The notes beneath the pieces were generated by a model. The model was not told the origin of the DNA. It worked only from the letters and a program-made list of their open reading frames with translations, and made no database searches. Positions 33,711 to 45,474 of a stretch of 64,000 nucleotides of DNA are shown piece by piece. Position numbers and translations under genes: made by a program. The DNA comes from Paguma larvata (lineage: Eukaryota > Chordata > Mammalia > Carnivora > Viverridae): positions 47,956,558 through 48,020,557 of the forward strand of contig CM057826.1 of assembly GCA_030068075.1 (NCBI GenBank), read 5' to 3'. Every line of letters starts with the position of its first letter. Position 1 is the stretch's first letter.

Positions 33711-36261
33711 AGTAATATTACATACTAAGAGCTGGCCTGAAGCAAAAAAAAAGCAACCTATAGGTTGTCAACGGGCAACCTATAAACAAAAATCAAACAT
33801 GGGAAGACTGAGAAACTTAACCATAGCCACATGAGAAACACTATTGGCCATATATAATTGGGGTGGAGGTTGAAAGGGGGCTCATATTGACACATTTTTC
33901 ACTTTTGTACACTATAGACTTCTCAAATCTAACACTTTGCCTGTCAGGTCCGAATGACCAGCTGGGTTTGATTAGGACAGCAATGCACTCCCATACAGGC
34001 AAAATTTAGTTCAGATGACTGGACTCTGCTTTACACTAGAGGAAGTTATAGCCCTAATAGTTAATGAAACAAGCAGATTTCCCTTCTTACTCGAAATAAC
34101 CTGCCTCCAGAGCCTGCCCAAAATACTGCCTCCGAAAGCAAACAGACCCAGCTAAGAGTTTCTACAAAGCTAGGCTTTCATTTATTGTCAAGACAGAATC
34201 AAATTGGTCCTTTTTATGTATCACGTGAATTAGGCTGACCTACCCATTTTACACAGCAAAGTACTGGTTCATTGTGTTGGCTTTATTCCCTTTCCTGTAA
34301 TGTAACAAAAAGAATCTAAATACTCAAGGGTTCCTAAGCCCCTTGATGAGAGTACTTAGCTCACATCAATGGTAATGGGACTTAAACCTAGGCATTTTAG
34401 GCAGAATGGATTTCTTTGTTGGGTACTTTTCGTCCTTTTTTTCCCTGAGCTTGATTTCACACCGGCTATGTTCACAAATCCATAATAAATCACTAGGAAT
34501 GTAAAATACACTACACTTTCCCCCTCAAGTTGGCCTGGGTCATTTATCATTCTGTGGATTTCAAAAAGATGGTAGTGTTTTTATTGCAAAGGCCTTGTCA
34601 TTACAGAAACTAGAAAAGAAAGTATTGATCACAATTAGATCGTATATTAGCAGTCCCTGATGCCTGGACTGCTGAGGATTTCAACCTAGATCATTCTCCC
34701 CTCTGTTAAAATTCTGGACAGCAATTTCTTTTATGTTAGAATAACTCGTATAAACCCATAAAATGTAACCTAAAAATGTAATTATAATTGCCATGCCAAA
34801 AGCAAACCAGTCAATATCTTCGAGATTCTAATAGTTTCAAGCACTATTACCTTAACGGTCTCACATCACAGTACTGATTAAAGAAACATTTTGTCTTTTT
34901 ATCTGTATGGAATGGCCAGCGTAATCACTGAAGCATGGAGAGCTAAAATATTTATTAGTGAGTATACATCTTGGTTCAGGCAGTGAATGTCAATTTAGGT
35001 GTGGAAAGTTACAACCGAGCTCTCAGCTCCATCCATTTTCGGGTTCCTCTAATGCTCCTGAGGTGGTCGCCCCAAGCAGAGGAGATCTTAGAATCTGTCC
35101 CTCCACCTAAATGAACTCCTCCTGCAGATTTCCCAGAAAGAAGCTCTTCTCAGGAGCTTTCGAACTGGTCTTAAATTGGCAGTGACTACCATGGAATCGT
35201 TGTCAACCAACAGAGACAAGCCTGAAATGAGAGGCACTGAGTGGGTGGAAAGCACGAGGTAAGGGCAGCCTGACATCAGCCAGTGCTCCAACCCACCCTT
35301 CCTGACCAGCAAAAACAGACAAGCAAACAAAACTATTCATTTGAACTGTATTGATTAAAATAAATGCAAACTAAAGTACGAGAATCAAAGCCTAACATTT
35401 TCCCCACAAAATACATTGTCTATAATTTATATCTTGAGAGGTACCTATCATCACATTCTAGCCAATTACCAAATGCAGAATTAGAAGGTACAGATCAAGG
35501 GTTATTCCATGCTAGTCACTTAATACTGTTTCTTTGGCCAAACTATGCAATTGAAGTCTATAGATTTGGAATCTAAGAAATATAAAAAGTCACTTTGAAA
35601 TGAATGGCACTCTTCTGATCACTTCTCTGAGAAGCGAAAATATATTTCTCCCAATTTGTTCAGCAGAAAGAAAATTTAGTGTCCCCATCAGTTCAGACAC
35701 ATCAACACAGTGGTCAAATAAAAATTTCCTACCAATTAATTTCACGATTAGACTTATCTGTGCCATGTGTGTTTCCAAAGCTAGATATGAAATGCGTGGA
35801 GAAAATCTGCCTCACCTGGGGAAATACACTTTGTGACTTGGTAAAACACAACAGTGCTGCCTGCCCTCCCAGTGGGCTGCTAGGAGAAAGCATCCATTTG
35901 GACTCTTCACCAGTTCTTAAGTAAACAGAGTCCCAGGCTCCAATCCTTCCTGTGTTAAGTAAGAGGGAGAAGAATGAAAAGAGACACAGAGGCTAAAGGG
36001 ATGGAAAACTGGTGATGCCGCCTCCAAAATTAAGCGAGGGTGCCGATTACATCATCCCCGGGATGGCTAGACAAAGGGAAGAGGGAGCATCGCACCTCCA
36101 CAGTCTACCCATGGGTTAACTGGCATTTCTAATACTTTTCACCTAGTCTGACTTGACAGATGCCTAACCTTAGCTACTGAGTGGAGACAGGCTGATGGGT
36201 CTTGGCCATACAGGGGGAAAATTTTTGATGCTTCTCACTTATGACATGATTGATTTTCTTT

Positions 36262-36435
36262 CAGCGGCCCTTCACTTTGGGAAGTGGCGAGGGCTGGCTC
36301 ACTGCGCCCCGGTGCGCCCTGACCCCCGACACGCGGCCGCTGTGAGGCTGGAAACCGATGACGGCAGAAACCTAAAAAATCAATAGGCCCTGTCAGTCAG
36401 AGGCGAGGCGGACGTCTTTTAAAAACCCAATCACG
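36262..36435. promoter_or_regulatory. Isolated CpG-rich patch
   Basis: About 15 CpG dinucleotides fall in roughly 170 bases, including a GCGGCCGC site at 36333-36340, whereas neighbouring kilobases hold few. The patch starts right after a pyrimidine stretch ending in CAG ('gattttctttcag', 36251-36263), which resembles a splice acceptor. It is too short for a standard CpG island. It could be an unmethylated enhancer or minor promoter, or a small exon; the sequence alone cannot decide. Confidence 0.4.
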
Positions 36436-36870
36436 ACATGTATTTGCTGCACGGTGTGGATCTACTGCACACTTGAGAACACACTGAATTTCCCCTTCCC
36501 CTTATTTATTTATTTATTTGGCTCTGCTTTACACTTCATTTTACCTCTTTTTGAGAAGGGGCGAAAAGACCTTAACCTTTCAGGCAGCCAGGGAAAGGGA
36601 GCAAGCCATGTGGTAAGGTTGGTTCTTCGTGATATTAACAGGAAAAATTCCCTGGAAACTATTTGAATAGTATGAAATAAATAGAGCACCTTGTAGCTGC
36701 CAACATAAACAGTGACATCATTTTTTTTTTTACATTATCTGGAAAGAATTTAGATATAAGACTTTTAAGTCTAAAAACACATGAGGGCAAAGCTGCTTAA
36801 TAGACATGGTTAAGGAAAGGGTATTGTTAATTTTTCTTCTGGGGTTTCTTTAAGGTGAAAGAATTGAGGA

Positions 36871-36906
36871 CACGCACACACACACACACATACACACACA
36901 CGCACG
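36871..36906 (+). repeat. (CA)n microsatellite, interrupted
   Basis: CA units broken by single CG and TA dinucleotides. Confidence 0.9.
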
Positions 36907-37429
36907 CTCTATAGTTCTCTGCTGGGGAAAAGCGAGCCCGGGGAGAATCGTTCCGTTTCTAAGCAGGGTCAGCGTAATATTCTCCATTCAGTGTGGAAGA
37001 AATATCAAATATGCATCCTTTCTTTGGGAGACAGACAATGCAAAAGATGGCATTTAGCTTCTTCGTGATCTGAGGAGGGGCAAAATAAATATCAACTATG
37101 ACAAGCCAAAAAGATAAGAGAATATCAGCTGGAATGCTTCCGCACAGAGAAAGAAATCCCAAACTCACACAGAAAGAAAAAAGAAAGAAGTGAAAAGGGT
37201 TTGGAGCCTACGGAAAAACAGGCAAGATACTATTAGGTACGATTAAAATATATACTCAGAAAGCTTTGTGCAAGTATATTTCAGAATTTCTGGGCACGAT
37301 TTTCTTCTTTCTTTACAGAGAAATAGATAGGCATATTATGCACCATCTTAAAATCCACCAAGGTAAATATTATATATTAAAAACAAAACAAATAAACAAA
37401 ATCTGTGCCTGAATTCCCAAACTAAGCCC

Positions 37430-37770
37430 AATTAAAGGTTTCTTTATGGCTGTAAACCTGACAAGCTACAATTTCCCCCTGTTGCAGTGGGTGTGTGTGT
37501 TTTAATGTAATATTAATGAGCCAGGATGGAGGGTCATAAAAAGTGATAGGTTTTTGCGATGGTAAATTATAAATCGGTATTGATTTTTCCCGGCACTAAT
37601 GCAGCCAGCTTATTGTAAGACACCACAGGCAAAGTGCACTTTATCAGATTAGACTGGGGCCGGTATCAAATATACATGAGAATAAGGATGCATTTGTGAG
37701 TTAGACTAGACTTTTCTTCCCTAACAATGCATGAAATTTTTAAGAAAAAAAAAAAAAAACAGACAAGGAT
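37430..37770. promoter_or_regulatory. Candidate conserved non-coding element
   Basis: The segment is repeat-free and shows 'aatattaatgagccagg' near 37510, 'gtaaattataaatcggtatt' near 37562, 'ctttatcagattagac' near 37639 and 'acaatgcatgaaat' near 37724. These are homeodomain-, GATA- and POU-like cores separated by well-mixed sequence. Regulatory role is inferred. Confidence 0.3.
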
Positions 37771-38302
37771 ACTGGGAAATTCAACATTTTTTTCTAAAGC
37801 ACACATTTCCAGAATTGTTGCTCTTGGGACAATTTGTTTCACAGTGAATAGAGGGCAGTAATAATACTAATGAAATTATAAATAGTTTTCTTTTAAAGGA
37901 CGTTCTAAGTTTCTCTTGTTTAATTTGTAGCTTCAGACTGCCAACAACAAAAGGGCATGCTTCTGGCCCCTTCACCGTGTCCACCCTCCGGGTAACATAT
38001 TCTTTTCCCTCTGCCCACAAGTCACGTTGAGTAAACCACGGTGGAAAAGAAAGTGTTATTTTTTCAAACAACTGAGGTTCCTCTCCGTTGACATTTTATA
38101 GTCATAAGGACTTGATTAGACACTTCAGTGGAGATTTTTAGCTATCAAGAGAAAAGAGGAGCCAAAGAGAGAACAGGAGAAAAGAAAGAAAATGACTAGA
38201 CCTTATTTCCCTCAACAAAGATGTGACTATTTGTCCTCTCTTCCAACAAGGGTCAGCTTCTGACTCACTCTAATGTCAACCGTGAAGAGAGTCCTCACCC
38301 TG

Positions 38303-38329
38303 AGTGTGTGTGTGTGTGTATGTGTGTTG
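38303..38329 (+). repeat. (GT)n microsatellite
   Basis: GT units with one TA interruption. It explains the Thr-His run in the minus-strand frame there. Confidence 0.9.
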
Positions 38330-38904
38330 CCTTTTGTTCTTTGGAGACACTTCTCCAGCTTTGTTGGGAATGCTAGCAGCCCTGTTTCCAAACACTTCCC
38401 GACTTCGTCCTTAAAACTGCTAGCACACACTCTGTCAAAACCTGCCGCTTCCCTCCGGGCACAAAGGCTGCACTTCCACCACGTGATTGCAACTGTGCCC
38501 AGCCCTGAGGCCGGGTCCACGGCCAAGACTCCTCTCTCTGTCTCCAGGGCGTGAACAGGAATTGGAAGCCAGCACACTAACCCCCAAAAGAGTCTTTTTG
38601 AAAGAAGTCGGGAAGAACATGTGTTTATTGACAGTTCATTAACAAACATCAACCCCCCTGAAAGCTGTTTACTAAGGAACGTTGTGAAGTGAAGAAGTGT
38701 GAATATAAATAACTAACAAAGGAAGAATGAGGAGAAAATACCTCAGGGCTGTCCCCTTTTAAATGCACTTTGAATCTGCTTTCTTTTCTGCTTGAAAACA
38801 TGATGCTGCTGAAGGTATACATCCGTGGCCCCTGAAACCCAGGACAGGAAATGCAGTAGATGTTTGCATAGGGGTATCTAGAACATTTAAATAAAACTCT
38901 GAAA

Positions 38905-39980
38905 AACCAGAGTATGCCATTCCTCTTCATCCTTTCTCTTTGCCTATATCAAGAGATTTAAACAATCTTTTAAAAGAAAAATAAGCTAATAAGTTCCATA
39001 ATAATAAGGTTAATGCTATGAATATTATTGCTTATTTCTAAAATATGAAGGACGTCAAAACCACAGCAAAAGTTCACAAAAACCAGACCCCAATCTCAAG
39101 GAGCGTAAAATCGAAGTTAGGGGTAAGCAAAATCAGCAAAGAACATATAACATTCAATAAGGTGTTTCTCATTTATTACATCAATACTCAAAGTGGACCG
39201 TACTGAGTGAGGGGAGCTAACTACTTCCAAATGTTAAAAAAAAAAAAACCTTACTACAATATCCTTGCATAGAAATGACTCCTGCAATTATAGAAACAAG
39301 AGAAAATGTTTTGAGACAAGAACAAATCAGGTAAAACCTAATAAAGCCAAAAGGAAATTAGAAAAATAGAAGGTTGTATTCATAGGAGTTTAATCTTTTC
39401 ACTGAAAAGTGATTTTTATTATATGTCAAATCAACATCTTAAGGTTCTCTTGTATCAAGTTTTGAAAGTGAAAGCATACATTTTTACCTATGCTAATTTA
39501 ACTTTATTAGTGATGCCAAAACTCTCATTTACATTTTTCATAAAATTATGCAGCAGTTCCCTCTGCTTTAGGGATAAAGCTAATAAACAAATACATAAAT
39601 TAGTGTATTTTAATTAAACATTATCCCATGAAGTAATATTGTACACTGTCTAACACAAGAACAACTTTCTTACTTAAAATCAGTACAATATTAAAATATT
39701 AAAACTCATTAAAAATTAATTTAAAAATACTTTACAAACATCCAAGTACTCCAAGTTCTATATTTTATAGGTTTTATGTTGTTGTACATATGATATAATC
39801 CCTAAGCTCCTAGCAAAATAGTGCAGGAAACAAAGGTTACTTTGCAGAAATGCATGGACAGGACTTAAAAAACTGCTATTTTTAAAAAACATTTCATCAA
39901 AATCGTGTTGCTAGAATCTTACAAAAAACAAAAACAAAAAAACCAAGGGTCCAGTAGACACATATAGCAAAACATAAAAC
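38905..39980. other. AT-rich unique sequence
   Basis: No gene. 39080-39200 has a weak resemblance to the old-repeat family at 22385, too diverged to call. Confidence 0.45.
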
Positions 39981-39984
39981 TGCA

Positions 39985-40060
39985 TCTGGTTCACTCAACC
40001 AGAACCTATTTGAGGGCCTACTATGTGCCCAACATGAACTAGGCACGTGGGAGTCAATTG
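39985..40060 (-). mobile_element. L2 tail fragment, minus strand
   Basis: 'ttgagggcctactatgtgcc' and 'caacatgaactaggcacgtg' are the reversed L2 tail. Confidence 0.7.
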
Positions 40061-40374
40061 CCAATTAATGGCTTGGGCAAGAGAATTCAAAATAAGTTAC
40101 TACCAGCCTACACCAAACTACAAACTAAGTGAAATTCTCTACTGGTAGATAGGTGGATAGGTTCTGGAACATGACTAGAAATGTCTTTAGAAGACCTAGG
40201 TCAAATAGAAAACTGCCCTGAGATGATGAACTAATGAATGTAAATCAGCTGACATTTATTAAATGAATATTAGCTGCTCGAGGTGTTACTAATAGTATCA
40301 TGTGTACAGTAAGGTGCAATCGTAGGTGCCGATTGACCAAAGCTTAAAAACACAAATGGAGATGATGCACTCAG

Positions 40375-40475
40375 GCATACCTTCTATTCGAATTAACAGT
40401 CATTTATTGAGGGACTATTTAATGTATGTTGGACACTGGGTTAGACAATGCAAAGATTAACAAGAATTAGCTAAG
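40375..40475 (-). mobile_element. Possible L2 tail fragment, minus strand
   Basis: 'acagtcatttattgagggac' and 'ttggacactgggttagac' resemble the reversed L2 tail. Confidence 0.5.
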
Positions 40476-40479
40476 CTAC

Positions 40480-40590
40480 CTGAGGACCATAACTTTGTCT
40501 GCCTTTTTTACTGCTGTGTTTCCAGATCCTACCACAGTGCTTGACACACTATAGGTACTCAATAAATATTTGTTGAATGAATGAATTAAC
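40480..40590 (+). mobile_element. L2 3' end, plus strand
   Basis: 'gaccataactttgtctgcct', 'tttccagatcctaccacagt' and 'actcaataaatatttgttga' followed by 'atgaatgaatt' match the last 110 bases of L2, including its tail. With the previous fragment it makes a tail-to-tail L2 pair. Confidence 0.85.
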
Positions 40591-41269
40591 AACCAAACAA
40601 AAATTTCTATTGACAAGATATTTACAGTCTAATTACTTTTGCCATTCTTGGGCTTTATCTCAAATACAGCTTGCCGTCTTTGAAAACTGCTGTCCAGGTA
40701 CAAGTAATTTAATAATATAGCCATGATCACTTTATTTGGAGAATATACTCCGCTCGAAACTTACAGGAGGAGATGGGCTTGTGATCTGAATAGAGCCAAA
40801 CTCTCATCCAGTGTCCAATATATGAGGCTCTCGATTTAACCCGAATTACCCTAGAAGGAAATTCCATACAATGAATGGAGGGAACGTGGATTTGTCACCT
40901 CAGGAGGCTGCGTGTGCAGGACCCGTGGCCCTGGCCTCGGGCTCCATAGGCTACATTTTGTTTCGAGTTCTGGATACACATCATGGAGGTTCCTGACTCC
41001 CTCAGTCCACAGTGTCTCAGGCCTGTGACAGAGCTCTTGTTAGGAAGATATCAACTTTTAATTTATTCAAATTACTGTGGATGTCCCACCGTGTGGTAAA
41101 ACAGCACGAGAATTCCCTTCGACAGCAAACCTTTCAAGTGGTATCTTTCATTTGGTTGAAGTTCTTAGTAAACTGAAGACATGAAAGGAGAAAGGAAGAC
41201 CAGACCCCAAGGAAGCAGGTAGGGGTTTTCTGTGTACATAGTGTGTTTTTAAGAGGCACATTCCCTTAG

Positions 41270-41550
41270 CAAGCTCTCTGGATCATGACTGACTTGATCT
41301 TTCCAATATGACTAACTTACAACACCGTCTGAACTCCGCAGCATCCACTCGTGGACGCGGGAGGCATCTTTTTCCAATATTGGTGGAATGTTCTCGAGAG
41401 CAGTATTGATTGCACAGTGACGGGAAACTGCAGGACAAACCTGAACTAATTAAGCAATAAGCTCAGACTACCTACCTTCAATACTGTTTGAAGGCACATT
41501 TAATTACTGCGTGGAAGCAACGACACGAGGAAGAACATGCCATTTAGGTA
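41270..41550. promoter_or_regulatory. Candidate conserved element with inverted CCAAT palindrome
   Basis: The palindrome CCAATATTGG at 41374-41383 gives one CCAAT core on each strand. Nearby are 'ctaattaagcaataagc' near 41446 and 'catttaattactgcgtgg' near 41498, with several CpGs retained. It is repeat-free. NF-Y binding and function are inference. Confidence 0.3.
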
Positions 41551-41821
41551 AATATATCAAAGAGTATTGACCGAATGACTAAGACTCCCTATCGGCTCTA
41601 ATGCCTTTGGAGAATCAAAGGGAATACGAAGCAGATATTTCAATTTGGAAAGAGAATACTACCAAGTGGGTGGGGGTGTGGAGGGAGGAGGCAATGACCA
41701 AACCAGAGATAATCTGCTCAACCAAAACCTGGAATAAATAGATTCTGAGGCGAGGATAGGCCATTTTTTATAAGAACTAAAGAATATTTTAGTACTTTAT
41801 CTGCACAGAATCTCATCCTGC

Positions 41822-41824
<3 letters not shown>

Positions 41825-41861
<37 letters not shown>
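41825..41861 (+). repeat. (TG)n microsatellite
   Basis: About 18 uninterrupted TG units. Confidence 0.95.
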
Positions 41862-41863
<2 letters not shown>

Positions 41864-42142
41864 AACCAAATAAAGAAAATAGAAGTATCTCTTTGAATGG
41901 AAGTTCAGTAACAAAAATAGAATTAAAATGCTGGTTACTGTTACAATATTTGAGCCCTCTAGTTAGCAGCTAATTTCCCATGAATCTCATAAACATCCAA
42001 GTCATACTCGGAATCCCAAAAGAAGGGGTAAAATAGCAAAAGAAACTATTTGGTGCCTCCAGCTCCTCTAATTGCAGCTTATCACTGTAGTCAGGACCAC
42101 CACCTACAGAGTGTGACTAACGATAACATATAAATAGCCAAT

Positions 42143-42357
42143 GGGGTGCCTGGGTGGCTCAGTCAGTTGAGTGTCCTACTTTCGCTCACATCACGATCTC
42201 ATGATTTGTGGGTTCAAGTCCCGTGTCGGGCTCTGTACTGACAGCTCGAAACCTGAAGCCTGCTTCAGATTCTGTGTCTCCCTCTCTCTCTGCCCCTCCC
42301 CTGCTTGTGCTCTGTCTCTCTCTCTCTCAAAAATAAATAAAAACATTAAAAAATTGT
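42143..42357 (+). mobile_element. Cat-type CAN-SINE, full length
   Basis: 'ggggtgcctgggtggctcag', 'cgtgtcgggctctgtactga', 'ctgcccctcccctgcttgtg' and 'caaaaataaataaaaacatt' match the cat consensus closely. The open frame at 42171-42362 is SINE sequence. Confidence 0.95.
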
Positions 42358-42359
42358 TT

Positions 42360-43060
42360 TAATTTGTTAAAAAAAAAACTCAAAGCATACAAATAGACAA
42401 AATTATCAATGTTAAAATCCTCAGCTGGTTTGAAAATTGATTTCTATGACTGTTCATGATTGCTTCAGGCTTCTAGTTTCTGCTAAGTTTCTCAAGTCTC
42501 TGATCTGACGACCTAAATTTAAACTTCACTTTTTTATTTCATGTGTACTTGGTCCTCAAAAAGAGTACTTTTTCTTATAAGTATCGCCATGACTCCCTCA
42601 AGGTAAAGAAGCGGCACCCGTAATAACGTACTCAGGACTATGTTAGTGGTTCGAATATATGAGTACCAAATGACATCAAATCACAAATTGAGAAGAATCC
42701 CTTTTTAATTCTCCCTTATTGCTTCTGATGAAGTCCGTGAGAGAGTCTCAGGTGGGTGCTAGCATTTCTTGAACACCTAGTGCCAGTCAGTCTCTGTGGA
42801 TAGCAGCATCACTGGTCGGCAGCAGCATCCACCTACGATGTCACGATGCCGCTTTCTTTTCATTGCGTGTACTCTGTGGCTACTTTCCGTTTCCTGCAGG
42901 AGAGGCTGAATGGCCACTTATGGCAGTGCTATAAAGTCTCCTCTTCAAATAAAGTCAAGTTTAAAGAGTGAGTTGACATAAATAAATTTATTTTTTAAAA
43001 CAGTACAGTCAGTGGAAGGATATGGCAAGAATCATGAAAGTGGTATAAGGATGATATTTG
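42360..43060. other. Unique non-coding sequence
   Basis: No repeat or gene recognised. Confidence 0.5.
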
Positions 43061-43064
43061 CAAG

Positions 43065-43188
43065 ATTTCCTGGGTTGAGAAACTGACAGCCTAGGTGTTT
43101 AGTGGTAGTTTTACCACTAACCAGCTTTGTGACCATTTGGAAGTCACTGAACATCACTTATCTTGACCATAAAGGGAAGGTGTTAGGT
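43065..43188 (+). mobile_element. MIR SINE core fragment, plus strand
   Basis: 'ccactaaccagctttgtgac' and 'catttggaagtcactgaaca' match the MIR core. The copy stops where the MER5-like element begins. Confidence 0.65.
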
Positions 43189-43367
43189 CAATGTTTTCAA
43201 CCTGACTGTGCTCTACAATCACCTCAGGATTTTTTAGAAAATTCCAGTACCTGGGCTCTACCCCATACCAATTAATTCAGAATGTCTAGAGTCAAGGACT
43301 AAACATCAGTGTTCATTTTAAAGATTCTCAGGAAATTCCAATGCCAGGCCCGAGCTAAGAACCGCTG
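43189..43367 (+). mobile_element. MER5A-like non-autonomous hAT transposon
   Basis: It is 179 bases long with diverged terminal inverted repeats, 'caatgttttcaacct' and, at the far end, 'agctaagaaccgctg'. The inside has 'acaatcacctcaggattttt', 'acctgggctctaccccatac' and 'agattctcaggaaattccaa', the order of MER5A. No clear 8-base target duplication remains. Confidence 0.8.
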
Positions 43368-43369
43368 GG

Positions 43370-44248
43370 AGAGAGGATTTCCAAAATCTTCTGAATCCTA
43401 ATATTCCCTAGAAAGGGTCGAAGAGGTGCAAAATTCTGTTTTCTCTCTGCCTTTACTTTTTCTCTTCCTTTTTTCTTTTCAAAATTTCCCTCAGTTTTTT
43501 GCAAAGTTCTAGATCCAAATATTCTTTCTGAATTTTGCTGATGTGACACCTCCCACATCACCTTTATCCACAAAAGCTATTAATGTGCTGTTTTTCCTTT
43601 TCCACAGATCAGTAACAAAGCCATTAAAACAGAGGCATCAGAGTCTAAAGTCAGAAATCCCAGATGGACAGTCCAGATTTCTAACTCTTAGTCTAGTGTC
43701 TGGGGGAAGGAAAGGAGGAGGAAGATACAGTCCCTTGACTTGGATGCCAAGGGAGCCCATGTAGCTCAGCTCCTGAATCCGAGCGTGGGCAGGACTGTGG
43801 AGCCAATCTCCTGGGAGATTCACACACTGCAGGAGCCCAGAGCATTAGCTCTAGGGCCAGTGTTCTCCATATGCCACTTAAGCCCCTCATCAATAACCAC
43901 TTACCCTAGGAATGGCATATCAGCAAAGCCATTCCGAGCAGACCGGCTCTTCCGTCCAGCACAGCCCCCAGGTCAGGGGGCAACAGCGTGATAAATGCCG
44001 AGCCACAAGCCATACTGTCTCTTCCAGCCCCTGTCTCCTTCCCCAGCTTAATTAAGAAGCAACATATTTCCCGTCCCTCTTTTTCTGGTTTTCCCTTTCA
44101 TCTCCCCTTCCTTAGTCTGCAATGGGGCAGGGCACGGGTGGGGGACGTGGTAGGGGGAGGCTGCCTTCTACTTCATGGCATGGCAAGTGCAAGTGAATAT
44201 TGATGACAAGACCTGGATAGAATTAGGGACAGGTTGCATTTCAGGACG
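43370..44248. other. Unique sequence with a G-quadruplex motif
   Basis: Overlapping frames on both strands at 43543-43991 have no recognisable domain. 44124-44145 carries four G runs with loops of one to three bases on the plus strand. Confidence 0.5.
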
Positions 44249-44249
44249 A

Positions 44250-44416
44250 GACATCTTCTTTCTTTCTTCCTTACCTCCTTCCCTTCCTCCTTTCTTTCTT
44301 TCTCTCACTCTCTTCCTTCTTTCCTTCCTCCCTTCTTCTCTCTCTTCCTTCCTTCCTTCCTTCCTTCCTTTCTTCCTTCCTTCCTTCCTTCCTTCCTCCC
44401 TCCCTCCCTTCTTTTT
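44250..44416 (+). repeat. Pyrimidine tract dominated by (CCTT)n
   Basis: About 165 bases of C and T with a pure CCTT core at 44345-44397. It generates the Phe/Leu/Pro/Ser frame at 44175-44654 and the opposite Arg/Lys/Glu/Gly frame, neither of which is a gene. Confidence 0.95.
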
Positions 44417-44419
44417 ATT

Positions 44420-44895
44420 AGAAAGCGTCAATTCTATCTTCTCCCCTAGCTTTCCCAGGCTTACCTGGGTGATTCGCAGGCAGGGAGCTCAAACTCAAAC
44501 TCCCATAGGAACACACAAGAGGGTTACACCCCCACCCCCACATAAAGAAAGGCATTATCATCAGCAAAGCTGGGGGTTGCCAGATAGGCCTCGGAGCCCA
44601 TGGTTATATATTCTCCAATTTTATAAGAAAAGCCCACCATACAAGTTTATGTGAAATCTTCTGATTTTATGATGTTGGTGTCTCATATATATCGCAGACC
44701 TAACCAAATGCATTTGAGAGCTGAATTAAGTCATGTTTAAAGACTTCTATAAGCTGTGAGGTTGGGGGAAGGAAAGAGCAAATTCCTAAGGATTTAATCT
44801 CTCATTTCATTGGATTTGCCAGACTTATACAACCCTTGTCTGGACCCCAGCTTAGCAATTCAATCAACCCAACATCTAATTAACAATGATTATGA
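44420..44895. other. Unique non-coding sequence
   Basis: Nothing recognisable. Confidence 0.5.
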
Positions 44896-44899
44896 TTAC

Positions 44900-45105
44900 T
44901 ATTTTTATAGTTTTTCACATATACTTCTGCTAAACACTCTTACAAATAAGGTACTGTTATCATCACCATTTCACAAAAAAGGAATCTGAGGCTCAAAGAG
45001 ACTGAATTACTCACTTGGACCACACAGTTCCAAAGTGTTAGACACACTTAAAGATGAGGCTGCCCAATTCCAGTGCCCAAGTTTCTAACCCTACGTTAAC
45101 AGTGC
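44900..45105 (-). mobile_element. MIR SINE, minus strand
   Basis: 'tatcatcaccatttcacaaa', 'ggaatctgaggctcaaagag' and 'ccagtgcccaagtttctaac' follow the reversed MIR from its 3' part to its core. Confidence 0.75.
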
Positions 45106-45149
45106 AGCTTTCTATCCTAGAACTAAGAGATCTTGAGAAGTATCACTAG

Positions 45150-45390
45150 GTGACATTTATCGGTCTAGTTAGGGAGATAAAGCAGACAGATTTTCAGTAA
45201 AATTCAGGCTTCCCATGTACACCAACTATGTGTCTTTGGGCAAACTATTTTCTGAGCTTCAGTTTCTTCTGTAAAACTGAGGAGGTGCTACTATTTCCCA
45301 TAGAGGCTAATCAGTGCCATTACATGAGATACTTCATGTAAATGCTTAGCATAGTGCCTGAAGGATAATAAATACTGGAAAAAGCTGGAC
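45150..45390 (+). mobile_element. MIR SINE, plus strand
   Basis: 'accaactatgtgtctttggg', 'gagcttcagtttcttctgta', 'acatgagatacttcatgtaa' and 'gcatagtgcctgaaggataa' match MIR in order. With the two flanking minus-strand copies it forms alternating MIR repeats. Confidence 0.8.
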
Positions 45391-45474
45391 TGCTATTACT
45401 ATTATTTTTATTTTCTTTACTATGAGTCATCGCTCTTCATATTCAACCCTCTACCCGAAAGCCACAGAATCCTA

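Larger units (their letters stand above)
32330..38900. other. Repeat-poor block of about 6.5 kb
   Basis: I find no clear SINE, LINE, LTR or DNA transposon. It holds a purine tract at 33645-33710, a CpG patch, three CA/GT microsatellites and a candidate conserved element, listed separately. Open frames at 33291-33728 (145 codons, ending in the purine tract) and 38227-38652 (spanning a CA tract) show no known domain. Confidence 0.5.
40595..42140. other. Unique sequence with a candidate element and a TG repeat
   Basis: No gene and no interspersed repeat recognised. Sub-features are listed separately. Confidence 0.5.

Noticed and set aside
33291..33728. 145-codon plus frame
   Set aside because: Its C-terminal part is translated purine tract, and the rest has no recognisable domain.
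36195..36386. 63-codon frame across the CpG patch as a CDS
   Set aside because: No homology and no donor site that I can defend, so I list only the CpG patch and leave the exon idea as a finding.
38227..38652. 141-codon minus frame and its opposite 93-codon frame
   Set aside because: Both cross a GT/CA microsatellite and overlap on opposite strands, and neither has a known domain.
44175..44654. 159-codon plus-strand open frame
   Set aside because: Most of it is translated (CCTT)n microsatellite, giving Phe/Leu/Pro/Ser runs. The opposite strand is open for the same reason.
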